Shown piece after piece: positions 38,210 through 49,240 of a stretch of 64,000 bases of DNA; within the stretch, counting starts at the first letter, position 1, and every line of letters starts with the position of its first letter. Source of the stretch: Capitulum mitella (taxonomy: Eukaryota; Arthropoda; Thecostraca; Pollicipedomorpha; Pollicipedidae). The stretch lies in assembly GCA_030062745.1 (NCBI GenBank), contig CP099840.1, positions 34,847,101 to 34,911,100 of the forward strand, given 5' to 3'. The notes under the pieces were generated by a model. It had not been told where the DNA came from. It was given only the letters and a program-made list of their open reading frames with translations, and made no database searches. Made by a program: the position numbers and the translations under genes.

Positions 38210-40889
38210 TATGTATATAACAGATATACATAATATATATAATATATTATGTATATAATGTTATTTATATATAATATATACAATATTACTATATATATAT
38301 AATGTTATATATATATATATATAGGCTGAGACGAAGCACGGCGTTCCGTACCAGCCGGATGTACTCCACGTGGTGTTTAGTGGCGGCGAACACGACCGTC
38401 TGCTGGCCGCAGGGCACCACGTTCTCCAGCAGGTGCAGCAGCAGCATGGCGCGCTCCTCCTCACGACAGCGCAGGTACGCCAGACGCAGCTGCTCCGACA
38501 GCTTCGACTCGACGTCCAGCCTGCCGGGCGAGCGGCGGTGTCGGCGCCCGGCCGCTCCGAACGGTCCCCGACCCGGCCCACCGGCCGCGCTGACGGCGAC
38601 GGACCGGGCAGACTCCGGGCCGAGCGCGAAACAGCACAATCGTTTACGATTGAACAAGCATCATGCGTGAAAGAAGAAACTGACGGCAACGGTCCCACAC
38701 GCACCAGCCGGTATTATGACATGACCAGTCGGTACTATATATGACATGACCAGGACTTGTGGGCCCGACAAAGACTTGGACCTGAACAGAACGGCCGCGC
38801 AGCTCCACCGACCTGACCAGGGCGGGAGAAGCCGCACTGACCTGACCAGGACGGGGTCGGTGAGGCCGGCGCGGGCGAACTCCACCAGCAGGCCGGGCAG
38901 GGTGGCCGAGAAGAGCAGCGTCTGGCGGGCGTCCGGCAGCCGGGCCACGATCTCGCGCAGCTGCTCGGCGAACCCCATCTCGAACAGCCGGTCCGCCTCG
39001 TCGAACACGACGTACTCGACCGAGTCCAGCCGCAGCTCCATCTCCACACACACGTGCACGAACCTGCAGAACAGGCGGACACGGCTGCATCTGACCTGCA
39101 GTGACGGCCGACAGGGCCGTGTCAGACCTGCAGTACCGGCGGACAGGGCCGTGTCACACCTGCAGCACCGGCCGACAGGGCCGTGTCACACCTGCAGTAC
39201 CGACCGACAGGGCCGTGTCACACCTGCAGTACCGGCCGACAGGGCCGTGTCACACCTGCAGTACCGGCGGATAGGGCCGTGTCACACCTGCAGTACCGAC
39301 CGACAGGGCCGTGTCACACCTGCAGTACCGGCCGACAGGGCCGTGTCAGACCTGCAGTATCGACCGACAGGGCCGTGTCACACCTGCAGTACCGGCCAAC
39401 AGGGCCGTGTCACACCTGCAGTACCGACCGACAGGGCCGCGTCAGACCTGCCTGGCGGACAGTAGGTCTCATACGCAAGTGGCAACAGGGATTATCTGGC
39501 CCTTTAAAATGGCATAAATGATGTGTTGCCTGGACTGACTGCGCGGATGGCAGAACAGGTCTGTATCTGGGGGCCGCACCTGCCAGGAGTGGCAATGATG
39601 ATGTCCGGCTTCTCGTGCAGCGCGGAGAACTGTCCCTCCATTGAGTCGCCTCCGAGCACGGCGGCAGCCCGCAGGCTGGAGAAGCGGCCCAGCTCCTTGG
39701 TGAAGCGCAGCGTCTGAGGACACCGGGAGGCAGGATGGTCAGCTTCTCGGACAAATGATACAACGGAAAAACGCCGTGCGTCGCTTCCCTCCCCCCCCCC
39801 CCAGAAAACGTGCTGTAACTCGAGTACAAATCGTACGGAAATCAGTACAACTGCCTGGTGATTTGCGCAACAGCCTAACCTACTGCCTTAAACCAAATAC
39901 CAAAGAAAGTTGCAAGAAATATGGTACTACATTTTCAACGATATCAGAAACATCTTCCGTATTCATACACCATGAAAGGCACACGACAGAGTTGCATAAA
40001 ATGATAGCGAGCCATGACTACGTTGCAAAAGCCCACACCAAGAAATGCTGCTAAATCAGGTCAGCAATGACATCCACGTAAAATGCGCATCATCTTACTG
40101 CATCCATCGAGTGTCCCCCGCATTCACAGCAATCTGGGTTTAGTGGTGTAAAACACAATCACATTTTCCACAAGCCCCAAACAGAGGCATCTGCACTCGC
40201 TATAGCGAAAAAGTCTGTACTGGTGCTGTTCGTGGCTCTACTGCGGGCTCTACCGCTAACTGGTGCTATTGGCGAATCTACCGCTGGAGTCTGTTCTAGT
40301 CCTGTCTGCACTCCTGCCTGCCAACTGACCTGCAGAGCCAGCTCCCTGGTTGGTGACAGGATCAGAGCACGCGCTCCCGACTTGGCCGACGCCACCTGGA
40401 GCTTCTCCAACATGGGCAACAGGAAGCAGGCCGTCTTGCCGCTGCCCGTGCGGGCCATGGCGACCACATCCTTACCCTCCAATATCACCGGTATACACTG
40501 TAATGTAGTACAATAGGGTGATCTTCATGCAATGAACAATGAAAATGAGCACTGCGAACATCAGACAGTGAGGATCACTGGTTCAACAAACCAAAGGAAT
40601 TCAGAGCATTAGGAGTTTCTAATTCAGAACGCCATGTGCACATTTCATCACAAAGTTTCCTCTTCCCTACCTTTCTCTGAATTGGTGTCGGGACTTTGTA
40701 TCCTCGCTTCACCACGCCTTTGTACACAGCGTTGCTGAAGCCCATGGACTGAAATCCGCCGGACTTTTTCTTCTTCCTGTTCTGCTTTGCCACCAGGCGG
40801 CGGGTGTCCACTTCACCAGCATCAAAGACAAGGTCATCCGGCTGATCCTCATCAAAGCCAAACGCATTTCTGTCTTTCTTTGGTTTCAT
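30550..40889 (-). CDS. DDX54: DEAD-box ATP-dependent RNA helicase DDX54/Dbp10, 15 exons
   Basis: Exons, 5' to 3' on the minus strand: 40889-40671, 40497-40330, 39713-39580, 39063-38842, 38520-38352, 37527-37432, 36866-36752, 35605-35472, 35081-34983, 34359-34153, 33767-33623, 32859-32655, 32113-31972, 31555-31393 and 30884-30550. All introns are GT-AG, phases agree, and the product is 850 aa (human about 880). Motifs: GFQSMGF/PTPIQ Q-motif (45-71), ARTGSGKT (88-95), PTRELALQ (122-129), DEAD (195-198), SAT (226-228), [10 protein letters not shown] (342-351) and [11 protein letters not shown] (372-382). The C-terminal Dbp10 region includes [14 protein letters not shown] and KIKTESG. The last 60 residues are an RGG-rich tail. 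The family acts in the nucleolus in large-subunit rRNA processing. An in-frame ATG at 40925 is an alternative start, but a good acceptor at about 40900 suggests a 5' UTR exon ends between the two. Confidence 0.97.
30952..30986. repeat. AAAAC microsatellite in helicase intron 14
   Basis: About six aaaac units lie roughly 70 bp upstream (in transcript sense) of the last coding exon. Confidence 0.9.
34377..34560. repeat. About 55-bp tandem repeat in helicase intron 9
   Basis: Units built on aggtcagccg, ggatccgacaggtggttcc and gggccac recur at about 34425, 34481 and 34536, with a diverged unit from 34377. The array ends about 18 bp from the exon 10 acceptor. Confidence 0.8.
35981..36058 (-). mobile_element. 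tRNA-derived SINE head in helicase intron 7
   Basis: On the minus strand an A-box-like agcgtggtcggtagaa precedes a full-consensus B box, ggttcgatccc, by about 45 nt. The B box ends at 35990 or so. The arms do not pair as a normal tRNA. The body of the SINE would extend to lower coordinates, but its end is not clear. Confidence 0.5.
36847..37105. repeat. 59-bp array duplicating the 5' end of helicase exon 7
   Basis: The segment from 36847, which covers the first 20 coding bases of exon 7 and its acceptor, recurs from 36906 with few changes (period 59). More decayed copies follow to about 37105. The second copy carries an intact acceptor AG and most of the exon start. Confidence 0.85.
37521..37862. 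repeat. 62-bp minisatellite containing the exon 6 acceptor
   Basis: The plus-strand landmark ctgaaa (minus tttcag) occurs at 37528 (the true acceptor), 37591, 37653, 37715, 37777 and 37839: one 63-bp and four 62-bp steps. Each unit places TTTCAG before C(T/C)GCTGCAG, so five pseudo-acceptors lie upstream of the real one. Confidence 0.95.
38163..38328. repeat. AT-dinucleotide microsatellite in helicase intron 5
   Basis: Uninterrupted (AT)22 at 38163-38206 is followed by imperfect AT tracts up to about 25 bp from the exon 5 donor. Confidence 0.95.
39062..39460. repeat. 32-bp minisatellite starting at the exon 4 acceptor
   Basis: The landmark acctgcag recurs every 32 bp from 39062 (39062, 39094, 39126, 39158, 39190, 39222 and on), about 12 copies. 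The first copy is the splice acceptor itself: cctgcag at 39063-39069 overlaps the first base of exon 4. Each unit read on the minus strand presents ctgcag/g. Confidence 0.95.
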
Positions 40890-40925
40890 TTTGCTCGTCC
40901 TGTCGGATGTAACATGACATTTCAT

Positions 40926-42581
40926 CAAGCCTCGCCAGTACTCGCCATTTGGTTACCTTCAACACTACATGAGAGGGGGAGGGCATGACCCCCAAGCCAT
41001 TTCCAAATCTGACGTGACAGAGCAACTAAGCAAAAACTAACACACAGTTTAATCTTTTAAGTCCCTGATGATGCCCTGTCTGACGCTTTTAGGACCCACA
41101 GTGATCTTCCAGGTAATCTGAAATGAGGTTGTATCAGTAGATTCCGGTTTTCATTGGGTACTCATGAACATAACCAACAGGAAGGTCTTACCCCAAACAC
41201 CTCTTAATGATAAAAACCATCTCAAATTACCGTCTCTAGGCAAATAAGCATTTCTGATTACATCATGGACACTCTGAGGTCGACAAGAGGTCAAAAAAGA
41301 TCAGTGATTGGGGACTAAAGTGTAGTAGCCACTGACAACATGGGTCACACTCACTTATAAATATCAATAAGACCGAGTACCCTAAAATCATGGTAAAATT
41401 CTTCTTCTACATCCTGAGGCTCTGACAACAATATCAGAAAATGAGAACAGAACGAACATAATGTGTATGTTTGTGTAATTGTGCATACACCAAACCTGGC
41501 AGCAAAGTTCATGCAGTGCACAATCAGATCTATTATTTGTACAATTACAGCCTGAGCTGTGGCTTCAGAAACAACACAAAAATCTTAAGGAACACTGATA
41601 ATCATGATGGATGATAAACCATGAAAATAATTTCAATGAGCACATTATATGAGGGCATTGGATGTATGTGCAGGTCAGAACTGTTTCTCTGTCAAGGAAC
41701 GAAAAAAAAATGATTTCATCTAGTCCAAAAACTTTGAGGACCAGACATCTTAAGATCGGAAAACTATGAGAAGCACACAAAATTCCGACCATATATATAA
41801 CCATTTGAAATATCTGCTGTCTGATGACGACCGTCACAGTACTGTGATTCCTCCGATATTTCCTCTAGAAAATGTCAACAGCTAGTAACCTATCAAGATA
41901 TGGACAACAAGTTTTTGGACAATGTGCAGAAGGTTCAATGCTCAACTATGCAAAATTTCTGGTATATTGTACCAGTCATTTTTGGGCAAGATGCAAAAAA
42001 CCCAGGGGCCTGTGGTGGGGCTACAAGGGAGTGTTTAAGTGAAACTGGCTGATCCCATCTTGCACAGCTTTTCTAAAAACATTTAAGCTGGGCATCAACA
42101 GTGGAACTTGCAAGGGCATTGATGAGAGTTTTGGTGGTGGCTGATGGACTTTCCAGTTCAGAAAACATTTGTCAAATCTTGTACAGGTAAACATTTGGCT
42201 TCAGGATGAACAACAAATACTGAAAAGTTAAGGGTGCTCCCAACCACAATGACAGCGAACCTTATTCTGTACCCAAAATTCCATTTTTCACTTTTTTTTT
42301 GCTGCACTCCTGGTTTGCTGCAAGGTAACATAGATACTATAAGTTCATGTGACAATAATATAATGATCAAGGCTGACAAAAAGGACAATTTAATGGAATT
42401 ACAGAACTTACATAATGGCTACCATAACAACACAACATGCCTCCTTCAGTTCATATTCATTATTTTCCTTCATACACAGAATCCAGTGAGGAATTCTCCT
42501 AAGCAGAAACTGGTCAGAAGCCACAAGCAATGTACAAAAAAATATGAACACACTGTTCCATGCAAAAGACAGCATTTCATA
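40926..42581. other. 5' flank of the helicase gene; no gene seen
   Basis: The sequence becomes AT-rich. The helicase promoter and any 5' UTR exon should be here, but no TATA box or confident donor could be assigned. No other gene was recognised. Confidence 0.4.
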
Positions 42582-44156
42582 TTAACCCTATTTCCTATGG
42601 GTAATGATATTTACATTAACCTTTGGGGAAGGGCAAATCCACCTTAGAGAACTTGAGAACCCCTTGTCCAATTCTGATGGGACAAATGCCATTTGATTTA
42701 CCTCAGTCTGTTTATTTGTGGACTTCGAAAGTAAAGCAAAAATGAGAACAGGGGCCAGGGGAAATAAACTCCAAAATTTGGGATATTTTTTGAAGGACTA
42801 TTGTGCCCATGTTTAGCAAACACTTTGCATGGGACAAATGCAGTTCAGCTTGGAATGTACTGGCCTTTTGTAAATCTCAAATTGAAATCTGGAATGAAAA
42901 ATCATAGGAGGTTCACGAGGGGCCAAAATGGGTACTATCTGAAACCTGTTTGTGTTTATTTTGGGCAATGTAGATGTAGGATGAATATTTTGCATGTCGG
43001 CTTGCACGGTTTAATATACTGAGCAGGGTGAAAAATATAAATCCAGGCAAACAATAAGGGGTGGGCATTATAAGTCATTTTTCTTTGTCAACTGATCACC
43101 TGGTAAGTCAAGAAACCACAGACTCTACATGTCCAAGTGATCTAAGACTGTGTGCCACAGCAGGAGGCTCTCTCTTTGCACAAGTGCAGGGAGCATGTTG
43201 CTGGTTGCCAACCTACAGGTCTCTGTCAAACTGATGGATACACAACATATGATGCTTACATTTGGCACACCTCTGGCACTGTGAATTATGCTATTACAAC
43301 AATTGTGTTTTGTTACATGCAATAGCATTTTATGAAAGCAAATTTGAACAAATGATGTCAATAACTGGGCAAAAATCAACATGTTACCAACCAGCCTGCA
43401 CCCATCTTTCAGTATCCATGTGCATTTCTATCAAATATTTATTATACATATTCAGTGTATATGTATAGAACTGTATAAATACATTTCCCATCTTCATTTT
43501 ACCCCTAAATACAACAACAATACTGCAAAGTGTGCAGCAATATCCTTCATGAGTCTTTCATTTTTTAGCATTTTGCAGTACACCTCCATTATATTAAGGG
43601 ACCGTGTAGGTGCTTATCTCTGCTTTCATTTAGCCTCAGAAAATGCAGATGCTCCCCCCAAAAAAAGAAAACAAGAGCCACCTCTCATAATCTGTCTTTT
43701 TCCAAAGTTGAATATGCCACACACAAAGGAAAAAAAATTCAAAACATGCCAGATGAACATGCAAAAAAATCACCAAATAAGGCATCACTGTGTTAATCCT
43801 TTTCCCTTTTCCATTATCCGACTCACCACTGCCAGAAAAATGGGATGCATATCTTGTGCTCATGTACAACACCATATAAATGAATCTGCAATTTATATTG
43901 TACCCCATAATACAACAGAAATGTGCCACACAACCTTAGGTTTTTGCCCTTCATGTGCAGCAGCCTGCCTCCCAAAACAAGGACAAAGAACCATCTCTGT
44001 CTGATTGGTTTTTTGAAATTTTGACACAACACCTGTGCATCAGTTCTTTAAAAGATTAAAAAAATTTGTGCCACAGTGGCAAGCGATTTGTGAGCAGCAA
44101 GTAAACAACCACTGGATGGAGCAGAATCTGCACTCCCCTGCAGGGAATAGGGTTAA
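42582..44156. mobile_element. piggyBac-like MITE 2 (TTAA target site)
   Basis: TTAA (42582-42585) plus CCCTATTTCC faces GGGAATAGGG plus TTAA (44153-44156). The inverted ends match at 9 of 10 positions. The sub-terminal ggggaagggcaaatcc block and the following gagaac region align with the same positions of the element at 19341, so the two are one family. No transposase frame is visible. Confidence 0.6.
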
Positions 44157-44612
44157 GACATCATTGTTCTCTCAGAATTCTGCATATTCATTGAAAAAGT
44201 TACTTGCAATACAAGAAATTTTGCCAGCAAAGATATTTCATGACAAATCAACAGCAAATGGTTGAATGTCTACCCTAATGTCTGAGACTTTGATCAAAAC
44301 CAGTTTATAAAGTTTTCTTATGCCTTTAATCTACTTGTGCAAGTTTTAGTTTGGTCAGGTCAATGATTCAGGAGTTATAGCCTCTGCCATTTCTGTGAGG
44401 TCATGTTCCAAAGGTGATAACTATACAAAATATTATTTTGAATTTAAACATCTAGATGTTTTTGTGAATGCAAAGGTTCAAACAAGCTGTTCCTGGCCAG
44501 ACTTTTTACATATGACAAATAACTAAAAGGTTGCTCAATAACCTCTAGTCACATGGTCTTCAGTGACTGCAATGTCAACAAAAAGGTTGTATCTTGTTTA
44601 GCCAGAATACTG

Positions 44613-44665
<53 letters not shown>

Positions 44666-47136
44666 TCAAATAAAAAATAGCATCTTTGTTACAAATGCTA
44701 ATTTTGAGAGAGCAAATTTTACCACATTCAAAAGTTTTCAAGACCCAGCACCAAGTCTCAAAAACTATGTAAGCTATGGAGATGAGGGTGATGCTATCTG
44801 AAAGCTTGTCAAATTTTATAAAGAATGAATGCATATTTATTGCTTATGACTTAATATTGTAGAAACAGTAGGTCAAGCAAGGTCATGTTATGACATCCAA
44901 AATCTGTGGGCAATAAAAGCACACATGACAGTCCTATAAATTCATCTTAAGTGCTTCCAGTGCTTGCAGTCCTAGAAAGGGCCAAAAGCATTTTTCCATT
45001 GTCACAAAGATACTTTCTACTCCTCAAGTCAGATATGGTCAGATCAAAAGTCAATGGGACACAACACTGGTTTCTGTCAAAACTGGCACTTGAGCAAAGT
45101 TACTTCAAGCATATATTTTGGGTTCACTTTTACAGATGTTTGGTTATGCATGAAAACATGATAAGAAAAAGGATGTCAAAAACCACAACATTTGTATGCT
45201 GATAACAGGTAATGATGTACATGTCAAATCAATGTCATTTGATTGCTATAATCATGATGATGTGTTCTTGAATGATATGGGAGTTGCCAAGGGCAGGTGA
45301 GGTCATGTCAGGCTGAAGATGACAGCAGACAAAATGTGCCTGTTCCATCTGAAACCGGGCACCACTGCACCATGATTTTCATAACAAGACAGATATTTAA
45401 CCTGCTATCATCTTTGATCTGACCTAAACTGACCTGCTCCTGACTTCAACATCAGTCAAGAACACATCAGCATGATTATAGGGGTCAAACAATGTTTGTT
45501 TGACATTCCATCTTCACCCAATCTTGAGGTCCCAGTGTTGTAATACTTGACCTTATTTGATCTGATATGACCTCAGATGACCTATATTCATCTTTTCCAT
45601 ATAGTTTTCCATATGTGGCCAAATGCTCACAGTGTAGTTTCAAAATTAATGTGTGGTGGCATAACAGTTAATGGCTCCTTGATCTATCTAATGCCACAAA
45701 CCACCCAGTTTTTGTTCCTAGTACCTGAGGACATTTAGTCCTTGGCAGATGGAAAGGTGTAAGGCATGTGTCAGATGTGCAACTGCAATTCTGTGTTCAA
45801 TACAGACAGCACTTGCCTAAGACATGTTGTTGGCCTATGTTGGCATATCTTAATATCTTACCTTCTGATCATAGCAAATGCCTGAACAAAATAGATGTGC
45901 AAGAGTAGATCATGCAAGATCATATTTACGATGATAAGTCGCAGCCTCCTGGGCAATAAAATGCATTCCAAAAGGAAGTTTTTAACCATCCACCCACCGA
46001 TGTCACATCCACACATCCCCATTCCACACAATTGTTCACCATACCAAAACTGTGCACTGCATACGATTTCCAACACCTGCTGATGCTACCTAAACAGATG
46101 CCACCCAGATGGCTGATTGGTTGGTTTGGATTAGGAACTAAAAGGCGCCTAGCCATTTGGACTCGGGCGTGCGGTGTCCAATTCATACCGCACGTGTCAC
46201 CGATCGAGAGCTGCAGGAGGCGTTGACATTAGAGTCCGAAACTTCTGCGAAGATGAGCCCCAGTGTCTATCCAGTCTGACTGTTATAAGGCCTTTGGTTT
46301 GTATCCACTCAGCTCACTGAATTAAGGACAAGCCCAAGGTCCTATATACCGACAAACCACTCCGGTGCAACAAGGTCTTCTTGAGTGCAACGTGATCGTC
46401 CAGTACAATTTGGCACCAATGAGCCATATACGACTCATGCTATTCATCAAGGCGTATTTTATTTCTAGGCATCCAATAATATTATATTGTTTTCTATACG
46501 TTTTAGAAATGTTCAAATAATAGGGATGCAAATATATTTTTATTTCTTAGCCTGAAGTAGCAGCCATTTGATTTCCTTCATGAAACACAAATCAATTCTC
46601 CAACAGGGTGTTTTATTTATAGTGATTGGGGATTTTCTTCAAAGGTCGCAGAAGGTGAACTCGCCGGGTCGCTCGGATAACGCATAGGCATACATATTTG
46701 TTGGCGTGTAAGTTATAGAGCAGCCGCGTCAGCTTGTACCGTGTAATTGGAAACAATTTTCGTTTCTTTTCGTCATGGAATGCGCTTCTTATTTCCTGGA
46801 ACCATTCTGGGTTTCGCTAAAACATTGCTTGATGTTCTTGGACGTGGTGGTAGTACTGGTAGCAGGGAAAACTGCTCAGATTGCCATAACGGTATTGAAG
46901 GTACACGGTTGCCAGCTGCTATTACAGTTATAAAATAGTGTTAATTCCACGCTCTATGGTATGTCTAGGAGTGCAGCATGATGATCTTTATGAAGTGTAC
47001 CACCCTGGCCAGAATCCATGGTTTCTAGCAAGACTGTCACCGGTCCATACAGCTCTGGACATGTGTAGATTTTTTGCTGCCATAGATTCAGATTGCCAGT
47101 CAATGTAATAACACCCTACCTAAACAAGCAAATTAT
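44157..47136. other. AT-rich noncoding stretch
   Basis: It holds a TA microsatellite at 44620-44663 and TGACCT/AGGTCA-rich repeat at about 44350-44420 and 45300-45600. No gene was recognised on either strand. Confidence 0.5.
44620..44663. repeat. TA-dinucleotide microsatellite
   Basis: An alternating at/ta run, almost perfect for about 40 bp, in AT-rich intergenic DNA. Confidence 0.95.
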
Positions 47137-47480
47137 AGCTTTTGGTAAATTAACAACTTAGCCTGTGGTAGACTGATGACTGCATCTATGGCAAACTTAT
47201 TACTTTGCTTTTGGCAAATTGCTTACTGCACCCTGGCAAATGGATTACTTCACCTGCAAACCAGTTGTCATGTGTATATCAAACTGATTACTATTCTTTT
47301 GGAAATCCAGACTTCAGGCTGCAGCAAGTTGTAGTGAGATCTTGTTTGCATGCACAGGACAGTTCATGCCAGCTCAGGTACTCTTTTTCTATCCTTGGGC
47401 ATGCACTGAATGGTACTGGCATGCATCCAGATGTTCAGGCATATACTAAGTGGTTCTGGGATGCATTTAGATGTTCAGGT
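47137..47480. repeat. Degenerate 23-24-bp minisatellite and a 40-bp doublet
   Basis: From 47137 to 47310, phrases of the type ttttggcaaattgattactt recur about seven times at 20-25-bp spacing. From about 47400 to 47480 a gcatgcatccagatgttcag unit is followed about 40 bp later by gcatttagatgttcag. Confidence 0.7.
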
Positions 47481-48539
47481 GTGTGCTTTATATGCCATCA
47501 CTAAAAAACTGACTCAGGGAAATAAAACAGCATAGTCACTGACTGGTGGATTAAAACAGCAGTGCTCTGGACTAGGTTTTCATTTACATTGAACTGTTAC
47601 GGCATGGGCAGGGCCTGGGCTTCCTGTCATCGGACAAAGGCTGGGGTAGGGCCCATCATTTTGGGACTATGGCAAGGTTTACTGTGGTATGTCCGAGAGC
47701 AAAAAGCAAGCAGTTTGAAGTCAAGTTGTTGTACTCAAAAGTATGCCTTGCATACTTTTGATTGAAAGTTCATATTCATGCTTAGTAGCATGGCCAGGAT
47801 ATTGTGATGAGAGGAGGGGAGATGCTAGTTTTTTTTTAATATAGGCCCCTATGTAATTGAAAGAGGGCCCCAGTCAAGTACACATACATATATATTGCAC
47901 TTGCAAGAGCCCCAGGCCCCAGAGCCTTGTGATTGAAGGTTGTGCACTCACCAGTACTATTGATTAACACAACTGTCAAAAAACATGAGTTCCTCATATT
48001 TTGTTAAGCTTACAGCTTTCCATAGATCATTCTTCAGGAAAGCTAGATTGCCTTTAAGCATCATGGGAATCTGGTGTATCCTTGTATCAGAGCCAGTCTT
48101 ATGCATTTTAATGGGTGATTTCTAGAGCTTTGCACCAGGGCAAATCTAGGATTTTGCTGGAGGGGGGAGGGAATGGATGGTCAGCCTGGCCCTCTTCCCA
48201 GCCATCCCCCTCCCCAGTTTTTCCTCTTCTGCAAATATAAAAAAGCATGGACCTGCACCAGCTCAGGGGAAATATCTGATGTAATTTTGCTTTTTTAACA
48301 TGGAAAGGAACCAAAGAAAATCCAAGCGTGTCACCAATTTGGAAACATTTTCTGTTCCCTTGCCGGAACAGAGTGGCCAGAATATGACAAGAAACAGCGG
48401 GATTTTTGACAGCTGCGTGCATACTTCTTTTTCACATCCGGTGTCTGTATTTCAATTTGTATATCCATCAGGGACTGTACAGGAGCCTTTCTGCGCCCCC
48501 CCCCCCTCCCAGTAGTTTTGGGAGAGTGCCAGATTAGTC
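47481..48539. other. Noncoding stretch with decayed repeat ends
   Basis: Motifs of the ccaggatattgtgatgagagg type (about 47792) and ctaggattttgctggagg (about 48144) mark ends of a dispersed repeat also seen near 29667 and 49135. A poly(C) run lies at 48497. No gene was recognised. Confidence 0.4.
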
Positions 48540-49240
48540 AGGCAAAGGTTAGGTTCCCTCTGGCAGTTACAGAGGCACGCTGGTTGTGAGCCTGTCTACC
48601 GTGTCAGAGGTGATCTCAGGTTCTTCATAGAGTTTCATGTGTCCTTGGGGACGTTTCAGGCACTTAATTGGTAGATTCAGGGACACATCAGTCTCAGCGA
48701 CCCACCTAGTTCTGGAGAGAGGCGCCTCTGGCAGAGCTAGTGGTCCTTTGATCCTTGGACACTGTGGAAAAGGTGCGGGCAGTATTGGTCGTGTTTGTCG
48801 ATTTGAGGAGCTGACTGGATGCCTCATGATTTATACATTTTAGGGGTTCCTCTGGTCATCTCGTGGGTTTTGATTGCTAAAGATGGCTAGTTGTTAGTCT
48901 GAAGAACCCTTTCTGACAGTCTGTGGATGCTCTGTTGTGTAAGGTGACCATCTTGCCATCTGTGGGGAACATTTTTGCCATTTCAGGGGCCCTCTGGCAG
49001 GTGCGAAAGACCTTCAGTCGATATCACAGGGCCCTTGTGCAGTGTCATGGACCCTCTGAACATCTCCGATGGTCCCCAGACACAGAGGATCTTACCCCAT
49101 TGGAGGTACATTTGAGGCTGCCTCCAGTGATGGAGCCAGGATTTTGTGATGGGAGGGCTAACTGCCAAAATTGCCTTTCTAGGTTTGTTGGATCTGAGGT
49201 TGCCTCCCAAACCACAGTGGGAGACTAGCCACCTAGCCCC
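48540..49240. mobile_element. Decayed GC-rich periodic repeat, third copy
   Basis: The text resembles 25640-26380: ctctggcag, tcaggggccctctgg and catggaccctctg phrases at roughly 30-bp spacing. It ends at agtgatggagccaggatttt (about 49125) and a poly(C) run at 49240. Confidence 0.5.

Noticed and set aside
38746..39465. 239-codon plus-strand frame with a repeating [12 protein letters not shown] peptide
   Set aside because: Produced by the 32-bp intronic array and antisense sequence of helicase exon 4.
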